From Lasioglossum baleicum (Eukaryota > Arthropoda > Insecta > Hymenoptera > Halictidae), in NCBI RefSeq assembly GCF_051020765.1, contig NW_027469242.1, forward strand, positions 238,754-302,753: 64,000 bases of DNA, read 5' to 3'. Below are positions 37,486 to 50,041 of this stretch, piece by piece; position 1 is the stretch's first letter, and each line of letters opens with the position of its first letter. Under the pieces are notes generated by a model. The model made no database searches. It was given only the letters and a program-made list of their open reading frames with translations, and was not told the DNA's origin. The position numbers and the translations under genes were made by a program.

Positions 37486-37848
37486 ACTCGACTAGCCTGC
37501 GGGATGCATCCTCTCGCACGTGTTTTTACTCGACTAGCCTGCGGGATGCATCCTCTCGCACGTGTTTTTGCTCGACTAGCCATGCGCATCCCAAAACACC
37601 TGCACATGCGCATCCCAAAAAACCTGCGCATGCGCATCCCACAAAACCTGCGCATGCGCATCCCACAAAACCTCGCACGTGTTTTTACTCGACTAGCCTG
37701 CGGGAAGCATCCTCTTGCACGTGTTTTTACTCGACTAGCCTGCGGGATGCATCCTCTCGCACGTGTTTATACTCGACTAGCCTGCGGGATGCATCCTCTT
37801 GCACGTGTTTTTACTCGACTAGCCTGCAGGATGCATCCTCTCGCACGT

Positions 37849-39123
37849 GTTTTTACTCGACTAGCCTGCGGGATGCATCCTCTCGCACGTGTTTTTGCTC
37901 GACTAGCCATGCGCATAAAAAAAAACCTGCACATGGCATCCCAAAAAACCTGCGCATGCGCATCCCACAAAACCTGCGCATGCGCATCCCACAAAACCTC
38001 GCACGTGTTTTTACTCGACTAGCCTGCGGGATGCATCCTCTCGCACGTGTTTTTGCTCGGCTAGCCTGCGGGATGCATCCTCTCGCACGTGTTTTTGCTC
38101 GACTAGCCTGCGGGACGCATCCTCTCGCACGTGTTTTTACTCGACTAGCCTGCAGGATGCATCCTCTCGCACGTGTTTTTACTCGACTAGCCTGCGGGAT
38201 GCATCCTCTCGCACGTGTTTTTGCTCGACTAGCCTGCGGGATGCATCCTCTCGCACGTGTTTTTGCTCGACTAGCCTGCGGGATGCATCCTCTCGCACGT
38301 GTTTTTGCTCGACTAGCCTGCGGGATGGATCCTCTCGCACGTGTTTTTGCTCGACTAGCCTGCGGGATGCAACCTCTCGCACGTGTTTTTACTCGACTAG
38401 CCTGCGGGATGCATCCTCTCGCACGTGTTTTTGCTCGACTAGCCTGCGGGATGCATCCTCTCGCACGTGTTTTTACTCGACTAGCCTGCGGGATGCATCC
38501 TCTCGCACGTGTTTTTATTCGACTACCCTGCGGAATGCATCCTCTCGCACGTGTTTTTGCTCGACTAGCCATGCGCATCCCAAAAAACCTGCGCATGCGC
38601 ATCCCAAAAAACCTCGCACGTGTTTGTGCTCGACTAGCCTGCGGGATGCATCCTTTCGCACGTGTGTTTACTCGACTAGCCTGCGGGATGCATCCTCTCG
38701 CACGTGTTTTTGCTCGACTAGCCTGCGGGATGCATCCTCTCGCACGTGTTTTTGCTCGACTAGCCATGCGCATCCCAAAAAACCTGCGCATGCGCATCCC
38801 AAAAAATCTGCGCATGCGCATCCCACAAAACCTGCGCATGCGCATCCCACAAAACCTCGCACGTGTTTTTACTCGACTAGCCTGCGGGAAGCATCCTCTT
38901 GCACGTGTTTTTACTCGACTAGCCTGCGGGATGCATCCTCTCGCACGTGTTTTTACTCGACTAGCCTGCGGGATGCATCCTCTCGCACGTGTTTTTACTC
39001 GACTAGCCTGCAGGATGCATCCTCTCGCACGTGTTTTTACTCGACTAGCCTGCGGGATGCATCCTCTCGCACGTGTTTTTGCTCGACTAGCCTGCGGGAT
39101 GCATCCTCTCGCACGTGTTTTTG
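37849..39123 (+). repeat. Segment duplicated from 18.7 kb (second copy)
   Basis: Partner of 18,715-19,990. It carries CACATGGCATCCC at about 37,934, which lacks one base compared with CACATGCGCATCCC. This is the only isolated one-base indel I saw outside the indel clusters and the recurrent 48-55 kb marker. Confidence 0.83.
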
Positions 39124-40212
39124 CTCGACTAGCCTGCGGGATGCATCCTCTCGCACGTGTTTTTGCTCGACTAGCCTGCGGGATGCATCCTCTCGCACGT
39201 GTTTTTGCTCGACTAGCCTGCGGGATGCATCCTCTCGCACGTGTTTTTGCTCGACTAGCCTGCGGGATGGATCCTCTCGCACGTGTTTTTGCTCGACTAG
39301 CCTGCGGGATGCATCCTCTCGCACGTGTTTTTACTCGACTAGCCTGCGGGATGCATCCTCTCGCACGTGTTTTTGCTCGACTAGCCTGCGGGATGCATCC
39401 TCTCGCACGTGTTTTTACTCGACTAGCCTGCGGGATGCATCCTCTCGCACGTGTTTTTATTCGACTACCCTGCGGAATGCATCCTCTCGCACGTGTTTTT
39501 GCTCGACTAGCCATGCGCATCCCAAAAAACCTGCGCATGCGCATCCCAAAAAACCTCGCACGTGTTTGTGCTCGACTAGCCTGCGGGATGCATCCTTTCG
39601 CACGTGTGTTTACTCGACTAGCCTGCGGGATGCATCCTCTCGCACGTGTTTTTGCTCGACTAGCCTGCGGGATGCATCCTCTCGCACGTGTTTTTGCTCG
39701 ACTAGCCATGCGCATCCCAAAAAACCTGCGCATGCGCATCCCAAAAAATCTGCGCATGCGCATCCCACAAAACCTGCGCATGCGCATCCCACAAAACCTC
39801 GCACGTGTTTTTACTCGACTAGCCTGCGGGAAGCATCCTCTTGCACGTGTTTTTACTCGACTAGCCTGCGGGATGCATCCTCTCGCACGTGTTTTTACTC
39901 GACTAGCCTGCGGGATGCATCCTCTCGCACGTGTTTTTACTCGACTAGCCTGCAGGATGCATCCTCTCGCACGTGTTTTTACTCGACTAGCCTGCGGGAT
40001 GCATCCTCTCGCACGTGTTTTTGCTCGACTAGCCTGCGGGATGCATCCTCTCGCACGTGTTTTTGCTCGACTAGCCTGCGGGATGCATCCTCTCGCACGT
40101 GTTTTTGCTCGACTAGCCTGCGGGATGCATCCTCTCGCACGTGTTTTTGCTCGACTAGCCTGCGGGATGCATCCTCTCGCACGTGTTTTTGCTCGACTAG
40201 CCTGCGGGATGC
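38190..40212 (+). repeat. 942-bp tandem higher-order repeat
   Basis: Bases 38,190-39,270 match 39,132-40,212 at offset 942, so the copies overlap as a true tandem of a little over two units. Each holds a run of A2 units, TTTTTATTCGAC, GCGGAATGC, a two-copy B-K block without B-Q, CGTGTGTTTACTCG, and a B block of two K and two Q copies. The run of A2 units differs between repeats (four, six and five). Confidence 0.86.
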
Positions 40213-41378
40213 ATCCTCTCGCACGTGTTTTTACTCGACTAGCCTGCGGGATGCATCCTCTCGCACGTGTTTTTACTCGACTACCCTGCGGGATGCATCC
40301 TCTCGCACGTGTTTTTGCTCGACTAGCCATGCGCATCCCAAAAAACCTGCGCATGCGCATCCCAAAAAATCTGCGCATGCGCATCCCACAAAACCTGCGC
40401 ATGCGCATCCCACAAAACCTCGCACGTGTTTGTGCTCGACTAGCCTGCGGGATGCATCCTTTCGCACGTGTTTTTACTCGACTAGCCTGCGGGATGCATC
40501 CTCTCGCACGTGTTTGTGCTCGACTAGCCTGCGGGATGCATCCTCTCGCACGTGTTTTTACTCGACTAGCCTGCGGGATGCATCCTCTCGCACGTGTTTT
40601 TACTCGACTAGCCTGCGGGATGCATCCTCTCGCACGTGTTTTTGCTCGACTAGCCTGCGGGATGCATCCTCTCGCACGTGTTTTTGCTCGACTAGCCATG
40701 CACATCCCAAAAAACCTGCGCATGCGCATCCCAAAAAATCTGCGCATGCGCATCCCACAAAACCTCGCACGTGTTTTTACTCGACTAGCCTGCGGGATGC
40801 ATCCTCTCGCACGTGTTTTTACTCGACTAGCCTGCGGGATGCATCCTCTCGCACGTCTTTTTGCTCGACTAGCCATGCGCATCCCAAAAAACCTGCACAT
40901 GCGCATCCCAAAAAACCTGCGCATGCGCATCCCACAAAACCTGCGCATGCGCATCCCACAAAACCTCGCACGTGTTTTTACTCGACTAGCCTGCGGGAAG
41001 CATCCTCTTGCACGTGTTTTTACTCGACTAGCCTGCGGGATGCATCCTCTCGCACGTGTTTTTACTCGACTAGCCTGCGGGATGCACCCTCTCGCACGTG
41101 TTTTTACTCGACTAGCCTGCAGGATGCATCCTCTCGCACGTGTTTTTACTCGACTAGCCTGCGGGATGCATCCTCTCGCACGTGTTTTTGCTCGACTAAC
41201 CTGCGGGATGCATCCTCTCGCACGTGTTTTTGCTCGACTAGCCTGCGGGATGCATCCTCTCGCACGTGTTTTTGCTCGACTAGCCATGCGCATCCCAAAA
41301 AACCTGCGCATGCGCATCCCAAAAAATCTGCGCATGCGCATCCCACAAAACCTCGCACGTGTTTTTACTCGACTAGCC
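40213..41378 (+). repeat. A/B satellite between the 942-bp and 3,678-bp tandems
   Basis: Ordinary A runs and B blocks. Notable variants are CCATGCACATCCC (about 40,700), GCACGTCTTTTTGC (about 40,856), GCACCCTCTCG (about 41,087) and CTCGACTAACC (about 41,196). The CTAACC variant recurs through the downstream domain. No unique sequence is present. Confidence 0.75.
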
Positions 41379-44300
41379 TGCGGGATGCATCCTCTCGCAC
41401 GTGTTTTTACTCGACTAGCCTGCGGGATGCATCCTCTCGCACGTGTTTTTGCTCGACTAGCCATGCGCATCCCAAAAAACCTGCACATGCGCATCCCAAA
41501 AAACCTGCGCATGCGCATCCCACAAAACCTGCGCATGCGCATCCCACAAAACCTCGCACGTGTTTTTACTCGACTAGCCTGCGGGAAGCATCCTCTTGCA
41601 CGTGTTTTTACTCGACTAGCCTGCGGGATGCATCCTCTCGCACGTGTTTTTGCTCGATTAGCCATGCGCATCCCAAAAAACCTGCGCATGCGCATCCCAA
41701 AAAATCTGCGCATGCGCATCCCACAAAACCTGCGCATGCGCATCCCACAAAACCTCGCACGTGTTTGTGCTCGACTAGCCTGCGGGATGCATCCTTTCGC
41801 ACGTGTTTTTACTCGACTAGCCTGCGGGATGCATCCTCTCGCACGTGTTTTTACTCGACTAGCCTGCGGGATGCATCCTCTCGCACGTGTTTTTGCTCGA
41901 CTAGCCATGCGCATCCCAAAAAACCTGCGCATGCGCATCCCAAAAAACCTCGCACGTGTTTGTGCTCGACTAGCCTGCGGGATGCATCCTTTCGCACGTG
42001 TGTTTACTCGACTAGCCTGCGGGATGCATCCTCTCGCACGTGTTTTTGCTCGACTAGCCTGCGGGATGCATCCTCTCGCACGTGTTTTTGCTCGACTAGC
42101 CATGCGCATCCCAAAAAACCTGCGCATGCGCATCCCAAAAAATCTGCGCATGCGCATCCCACAAAACCTGCGCATGCGCATCCCACAAAACCTCGCACGT
42201 GTTTTTACTCGACTAGCCTGCGGGAAGCATCCTCTTGCACGTGTTTTTACTCGACTAGCCTGCGGGATGCATCCTCTCGCACGTGTTTTTACTCGACTAG
42301 CCTGCGGGATGCATCCTCTCGCACGTGTTTTTACTCGACTAGCCTGCAGGATGCATCCTCTCGCACGTGTTTTTACTCGACTAGCCTGCGGGATGCATCC
42401 TCTCGCACGTGTTTTTGCTCGACTAGCCTGCGGGATGCATCCTCTCGCACGTGTTTTTGCTCGACTAGCCTGCGGGATGCATCCTCTCGCACGTGTTTTT
42501 GCTCGACTAGCCTGCAGGATGCATCCTCTCGCACGTGTTTTTGCTCGACTAGCCTGCGGGATGCATCCTCTCGCACGTGTTTTTACTCGACTAGCCTGCG
42601 GGATGCATCCTCTCGCACGTGTTTTTACTCGACTACCCTGCGGGATGCATCCTCTCGCACGTGTTTTTGCTCGACTAGCCATGCGCATCCCAAAAAACCT
42701 GCGCATGCGCATCCCAAAAAATCTGCGCATGCGCATCCCACATAACCTGCGCATGCGCATCCCACAAAACCTCGCACGTGTTTGTGCTCGACTAGCCTGC
42801 GGGATGCATCCTCTCGCACGTGTTTGTGCTCGACTAGCCTGCGGGATGCATCCTCTCGCACGTGTTTTTACTCGACTAGCCTGCGGGATGCATCCTCTTG
42901 CACGTGTTTTTACTCGACTAGCCTGCGGGATGCATCCTCTCGCACGTGTTTTTGCTCGACTAGCCTGCGGGATGCATCCTCTCGCACGTGTTTTTGCTCG
43001 ACTAGCCATGCGCATCCCAAAAAACCTGCGCATGCGCATCCCACAAAACCTGCGCATGCGCATCCCACAAAACCTCGCACGTGTTTTTACTCGACTAGCC
43101 TGCGGGAAGCATCCTCTTGCACGTGTTTTTACTCGACTAGCCTGCGGGATGCATCCTCTCGCACGTGTTTTTGCTCGACTAGCCATGCGCATCCCAAAAA
43201 ACCTGCACATGCGCATCCCAAAAAACCTGCGCATGCGCATCCCACAAAACCTGCGCATGCGCATCCCACAAAACCTCGCACGTGTTTTTACTCGACTAGC
43301 CTGCGGGAAGCATCCTCTTGCACGTGTTTTTACTCGACTAGCCTGCGGGATGCATCCTCTCGCACGTGTTTTTACTCGACTAGCCTGCGGGATGCATCCT
43401 CTCGCACGTGTTTTTACTAGACTAGCCTGCAGGATGCATCCTCTCGCACGTGTTTTTACTCGACTAGCCTGCGGGATGCATCCTCTCGCACGTGTTTTTA
43501 CTCGACTAGCCTGCGGGATGCATCCTCTCGCACGTGTTTTTACTCGACTAGCCTGCAGGATGCATCCTCTCGCACGTGTTTTTACTCGACTAGCCTGCGG
43601 GATGCATCCTCTCGCACGTGTTTTTGCTCGACTAACCTGCGGGATGCATCCTCTCGCACGTGTTTTTGCTCGACTAGCCTGCGGGATGCATCCTCTCGCA
43701 CGTGTTTTTGCTCGACTAGCCTGCGGGATGCATCATCTCGCACGTGTTTTTGCTCGACTAGCCATGCGCATCCCAAAAAACCTGCGCATGCGCATCCCAA
43801 AAAATCTGCGCATGCGCATGCCACAAAACCTCGCACGTGTTTTTACTCGACTAGCCTGCGGGATGCATCCTCTCGCACGTGTTTTTACTCGACTAGCCTG
43901 CGGGATGCATCCTCTCGCACGTGTTTTTGCTCGACTAGCCATGCGCATCCCAAAAAACCTGCACATGCGCATCCCAAAAAACCTGCGCATGCGCATCCCA
44001 CAAAACCTGCGCATGCGCATCCCACAAAACCTCGCACGTGTTTTTACTCGTCTAGCCTGCGGGAAGCATCCTCTTGCACGTGTTTTTACTCGACTAGCCT
44101 GCGGGATGCATCCTCTCGCACGTGTTTTTGCTCGACTAGCCATGCGCATCCCAAAAAACCTGCACATGCGCATCCCAAAAAACCTGCGCATGCGCATCCC
44201 ACAAAACCTGCGCATGCGCATCCCACAAAACCTCGCACGTGTTTTTACTCGACTAGCCTGCGGGAAGCATCCTCTTGCACGTGTTTTTACTCGACTAGCC

Positions 44301-45056
44301 TGCGGGATGCATCCTCTCGCACGTGTTTTTACTCGACTAGCCTGCGGGATGCATCCTCTCGCACGTGTTTTTACTCGACTAGCCTGCAGGATGCATCCTC
44401 TCGCACGTGTTTTTACTCGACTAGCCTGCGGGATGCATCCTCTCGCACGTGTTTTTGCTCGACTAACCTGCGGGATGCATCCTCTCGCACGTGTTTTTGC
44501 TCGACTAGCCTGCGGGATGCATCCTCTCGCACGTGTTTTTGCTCGACTAGCCTGCGGGATGCATCCTCTCGCACGTGTTTTTGCTCGACTAGCCATGCGC
44601 ATCCCAAAAAACCTGCGCATGCGCATCCCAAAAAATCTGCGCATGCGCATCCCACAAAACCTCGCACGTGTTTTTACTCGACTAGCCTGCGGGATGCATC
44701 CTCTCGCACGTGTTTTTACTCGACTAGCCTGCGGGATGCATCCTCTCGCACGTGTTTTTGCTCGACTAGCCATGCGCATCCTAAAAAACCTGCACATGCG
44801 CATCCCAAAAAACCTGCGCATGCGCATCCCACAAAACCTGCGCATGCGCATCCCACAAAACCTCGCACGTGTTTTTACTCGACTAGCCTGCGGGAAGCAT
44901 CCTCTTGCACGTGTTTTTGCTCGACTAACCTGCGGGATGCATCCTCTCGCACGTGTTTTTGCTCGACTAGCCTGCGGGATGCATCCTCTCGCACGTGTTT
45001 TTGCTCGACTAGCCTGCGGGATGCATCCTCTCGCACGTGTTTTTGCTCGACTAGCT
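41379..45056 (+). repeat. 3,678-bp higher-order repeat, copy 1
   Basis: Followed immediately by a second copy at offset 3,678. Landmarks at constant offset include a GCTCGATTAGCC unit (41,654), CGTGTGTTTACTCG (about 42,000), ACTAGACTAGCC (about 43,420), GCATGCCACAAAACC (about 43,820), CTCGTCTA (about 44,049), CATCCTAAAAAACC (about 44,780) and CTAGCTTGCGG (about 45,055). Private bases are GCAGG at about 42,516, CACATAACC at about 42,743 and GCATCATCTCG at about 43,735. Inside it, 43.6-43.8 kb resembles 44.4-44.7 kb (offset 831). Confidence 0.92.
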
Positions 45057-48000
45057 TGCGGGATGCATCCTCTCGCACGTGTTTTTACTCGACTAGCCTG
45101 CGGGATGCATCCTCTCGCACGTGTTTTTGCTCGACTAGCCATGCGCATCCCAAAAAACCTGCACATGCGCATCCCAAAAAACCTGCGCATGCGCATCCCA
45201 CAAAACCTGCGCATGCGCATCCCACAAAACCTCGCACGTGTTTTTACTCGACTAGCCTGCGGGAAGCATCCTCTTGCACGTGTTTTTACTCGACTAGCCT
45301 GCGGGATGCATCCTCTCGCACGTGTTTTTGCTCGATTAGCCATGCGCATCCCAAAAAACCTGCGCATGCGCATCCCAAAAAATCTGCGCATGCGCATCCC
45401 ACAAAACCTGCGCATGCGCATCCCACAAAACCTCGCACGTGTTTGTGCTCGACTAGCCTGCGGGATGCATCCTTTCGCACGTGTTTTTACTCGACTAGCC
45501 TGCGGGATGCATCCTCTCGCACGTGTTTTTACTCGACTAGCCTGCGGGATGCATCCTCTCGCACGTGTTTTTGCTCGACTAGCCATGCGCATCCCAAAAA
45601 ACCTGCGCATGCGCATCCCAAAAAACCTCGCACGTGTTTGTGCTCGACTAGCCTGCGGGATGCATCCTTTCGCACGTGTGTTTACTCGACTAGCCTGCGG
45701 GATGCATCCTCTCGCACGTGTTTTTGCTCGACTAGCCTGCGGGATGCATCCTCTCGCACGTGTTTTTGCTCGACTAGCCATGCGCATCCCAAAAAACCTG
45801 CGCATGCGCATCCCAAAAAATCTGCGCATGCGCATCCCACAAAACCTGCGCATGCGCATCCCACAAAACCTCGCACGTGTTTTTACTCGACTAGCCTGCG
45901 GGAAGCATCCTCTTGCACGTGTTTTTACTCGACTAGCCTGCGGGATGCATCCTCTCGCACGTGTTTTTACTCGACTAGCCTGCGGGATGCATCCTCTCGC
46001 ACGTGTTTTTACTCGACTAGCCTGCAGGATGCATCCTCTCGCACGTGTTTTTACTCGACTAGCCTGCGGGATGCATCCTCTCGCACGTGTTTTTGCTCGA
46101 CTAGCCTGCGGGATGCATCCTCTCGCACGTGTTTTTGCTCGACTAGCCTGCGGGATGCATCCTCTCGCACGTGTTTTTGCTCGACTAGCCTGCGGGATGC
46201 ATCCTCTCGCACGTGTTTTTGCTCGACTAGCCTGCGGGATGCATCCTCTCGCACGTGTTTTTACTCGACTAGCCTGCGGGATGCATCCTCTCGCACGTGT
46301 TTTTACTCGACTACCCTGCGGGATGCATCCTCTCGCACGTGTTTTTGCTCGACTAGCCATGCGCATCCCAAAAAACCTGCGCATGCGCATCCCAAAAAAT
46401 CTGCGCATGCGCATCCCACAAAACCTGCGCATGCGCATCCCACAAAACCTCGCACGTGTTTGTGCTCGACTAGCCTGCGGGATGCATCCTCTCGCACGTG
46501 TTTGTGCTCGACTAGCCTGCGGGATGCATCCTCTCGCACGTGTTTTTACTCGACTAGCCTGCGGGATGCATCCTCTTGCACGTGTTTTTACTCGACTAGC
46601 CTGCGGGATGCATCCTCTCGCACGTGTTTTTGCTCGACTAGCCTGCGGGATGCATCCTCTCGCACGTGTTTTTGCTCGACTAGCCATGCGCATCCCAAAA
46701 AACCTGCGCATGCGCATCCCACAAAACCTGCGCATGCGCATCCCACAAAACCTCGCACGTGTTTTTACTCGACTAGCCTGCGGGAAGCATCCTCTTGCAC
46801 GTGTTTTTACTCGACTAGCCTGCGGGATGCATCCTCTCGCACGTGTTTTTGCTCGACTAGCCATGCGCATCCCAAAAAACCTGCACATGCGCATCCCAAA
46901 AAACCTGCGCATGCGCATCCCACAAAACCTGCGCATGCGCATCCCACAAAACCTCGCACGTGTTTTTACTCGACTAGCCTGCGGGAAGCATCCTCTTGCA
47001 CGTGTTTTTACTCGACTAGCCTGCGGGATGCATCCTCTCGCACGTGTTTTTACTCGACTAGCCTGCGGGATGCATCCTCTCGCACGTGTTTTTACTAGAC
47101 TAGCCTGCAGGATGCATCCTCTCGCACGTGTTTTTACTCGACTAGCCTGCGGGATGCATCCTCTCGCACGTGTTTTTACTCGACTAGCCTGCGGGATGCA
47201 TCCTCTCGCACGTGTTTTTACTCGACTAGCCTGCAGGATGCATCCTCTCGCACGTGTTTTTACTCGACTAGCCTGCGGGATGCATCCTCTCGCACGTGTT
47301 TTTGCTCGACTAACCTGCGGGATGCATCCTCTCGCACGTGTTTTTGCTCGACTAGCCTGCGGGATGCATCCTCTCGCACGTGTTTTTGCTCGACTAGCCT
47401 GCGGGATGCATCCTCTCGCACGTGTTTTTGCTCGACTAGCCATGCGCATCCCAAAAAACCTGCGCATGCGCATCCCAAAAAATCTGCGCATGCGCATGCC
47501 ACAAAACCTCGCACGTGTTTTTACTCGACTAGCCTGCGGGATGCATCCTCTCGCACGTGTTTTTACTCGACTAGCCTGCGGGATGCATCCTCTCGCACGT
47601 GTTTTTGCTCGACTAGCCATGCGCATCCCAAAAAACCTGCACATGCGCATCCCAAAAAACCTGCGCATGCGCATCCCACAAAACCTGCGCATGCGCATCC
47701 CACAAAACCTCGCACGTGTTTTTACTCGTCTATCCTGCGGGAAGCATCCTCTTGCACGTGTTTTTACTCGACTAGCCTGCGGGATGCATCCTCTCGCACG
47801 TGTTTTTGCTCGACTAGCCATGCGCATCCCAAAAAACCTGCACATGCGCATCCCAAAAAACCTGCGCATGCGCATCCCACAAAACCTGCGCATGCGCATC
47901 CCACAAAACCTCGCACGTGTTTTTACTCGACTAGCCTGCGGGAAGCATCCTCTTGCACGTGTTTTTACTCGACTAGCCTGCGGGATGCATCCTCTCGCAC

Positions 48001-48785
48001 GTGTTTTTACTCGACTAGCCTGCGGGATGCATCCTCTCGCACGTGTTTTTACTCGACTAGCCTGCAGGATGCATCCTCTCGCACGTGTTTTTACTCGACT
48101 AGCCTGCGGGATGCATCCTCTCGCACGTGTTTTTGCTCGACTAACCTGCGGGATGCATCCTCTCGCACGTGTTTTTGCTCGACTAGCCTGCGGGATGCAT
48201 CCTCTCGCACGTGTTTTTGCTCGACTAGCCTGCGGGATGCATCCTCTCGCACGTGTTTTTGCTCGACTAGCCATGCGCATCCCAAAAAACCTGCGCATGC
48301 GCATCCCAAAAAATCTGCGCATGCGCATCCCACAAAACCTCGCACGTGTTTTTACTCGACTAGCCTGCGGGATGCATCCTCTCGCACGTGTTTTTACTCG
48401 ACTAGCCTGCGGGATGCATCCTCTCGCACGTGTTTTTGCTCGACTAGCCATGCGCATCCTAAAAAACCTGCACATGCGCATCCCAAAAAACCTGCGCATG
48501 CGCATCCCACAAAACCTGCGCATGCGCATCCCACAAAACCTCGCACGTGTTTTTACTCGACTAGCCTGCGGGAAGCATCCTCTTGCACGTGTTTTTGCTC
48601 GACTAACCTGCGGGATGCATCCTCTCGCACGTGTTTTTGCTCGACTAGCCTGCGGGATGCATCCTCTCGCACGTGTTTTTGCTCGACTAGCCTGCGGGAT
48701 GCATCCTCTCGCACGTGTTTTTGCTCGACTAGCTTGCGGGATGCATCCTCTCGCACGTGTTTTTACTCGACTAGCCTGCGGGATG
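45057..48785 (+). repeat. 3,678-bp higher-order repeat, copy 2
   Basis: Second tandem copy; the same landmarks are shifted by 3,678 (GCTCGATTAG near 45,332, ACTAGACTAG near 47,098, CATCCTAAAAAACC near 48,458, CTAGCTTGCGG near 48,733). A private change is CTCGTCTATCC at about 47,733. I saw at least four substitutions and no indel against copy 1, so this is a very recent duplication. Homology runs on for about 50 bp past the unit before GCACCCTCTCG. Confidence 0.92.
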
Positions 48786-50041
48786 CACCCTCTCGCACGT
48801 GTTTTTACTCGACTACCCTGCGGGATGCATCCTCTCGCACGTGTTTTTGCTCGACTAGCCATGCGCAATCCCAAAAAACCTGAGCATGCGCATCCCACAA
48901 AACTTCGCACGTGTTTTTACTCGACTAGCCTGCGGGATGCATCCTCTCGCACGTGTTTTTACTCGACTAGCCTGCGGGATGCATCCTCTCGCACGTGTTT
49001 TTGCTCGACTAGCCATGCGCATCCCAAAAAACCTGCACATGCGCTTCCCAAAAAACCTGCGCATGCGCATCCCACAAAACCTGCGCATGCGCATCCCACA
49101 AAACCTCGCACGTGTTTTTACTCGACTAGCCTGCGGGATGCATCCTCTCGCACGTGTTTTTGCTCGACTAGCCTGCGGGATGCATCCTCTCGCACGTGTT
49201 TTTGCTCGGCTAGCCTGCGGGATGCATCCTCTCGCACGTGTTTTTGCTCGACTAGCCTGCGGGATGCATCCTCTCGCACGTGTTTTTGCTCGACTAGCCT
49301 GCGGGACGCATCCTCTCGCACGTGTTTTTACTCGACTAGCCTGCAGGATGCATCCTCTCGCACGTGTTTTTACTCCACTAGCCTGCGGGATGCATCCTCT
49401 CGCACGTGTTTTTGCTCGACTAGCCTGCGGGATGCATCCTCTCGCACGTGTTTTTGCTCGACTAGCCTGCGGGATGCATCCTCTCGCACGTGTTTTTGCT
49501 CGACTAGCCTGCGGGATGCATCCTCTCGCACGTGTTTTTGCTCGACTAGCCTGCGGGATGCATCCTCTCGCACGTGTTTTTACTCGACTAGCCTGCGGGA
49601 TGCATCCTCTCGCACGTGTTTTTGCTCGACTAGCCTGCGGGATGCATAATCTCGCACGTGTTTTTGCTCGACTAGCCTGCGGGATGCATCCTCTCGCACG
49701 TGTTTTTACTCGACTAGCCTGCGGGATGCATCCTCTCGCACGTGTTTTTACTCGACTACCCTGCGGAATGCATCCTCTCGCACGTGTTTTTGCTCGACTA
49801 GCCATGCGCATCCCAAAAAACCTGCGCATGCGCATCTCAAAAAACCTGCGCATGCGCATCCCACAAAACATGCGCATGCGCATCCCACAAAACCTCGCAC
49901 GTGTTTTTACTCGACTAGCCTGCGGGATGCATCCTCTCGCACGTGTTTTTACTCGACTAGCCTGCGGGATGCATCCTCTCGCACGTGTTTTTACTCGACT
50001 ACCCTGCGGGATGCATCCTCTCGCACGTGTTTTTGCTCGAC
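48786..50041 (+). repeat. HOR with CAATCCC marker and long A run, copy 1
   Basis: Begins with GCACCCTCTCG and CTACCCTGCGG, then a B block with an extra A (GCGCAATCCC, 48,867) and CTGAGCATGCG. It continues with GCGCTTCCC (about 49,043), a run of about 16 A units and GCATAATCTCG (about 49,647). It matches 55,303-56,386 at offset 6,435. A private change is ACTCCACTAGCC (about 49,373). Confidence 0.85.

Noticed and set aside
13897..38022. 8,041-codon open reading frame
   Set aside because: Same period artefact; it starts and ends at one-base indels (about 13,898 and 37,934), and overlapping frames on both strands are open over much of it.
34272..49649. 5,125-codon open reading frame
   Set aside because: Begins inside an ordinary A3 unit, changes register at the one-base deletion near 37,934 and ends at the GCATAATCTCG variant, with no start context, composition shift or recognisable domain.
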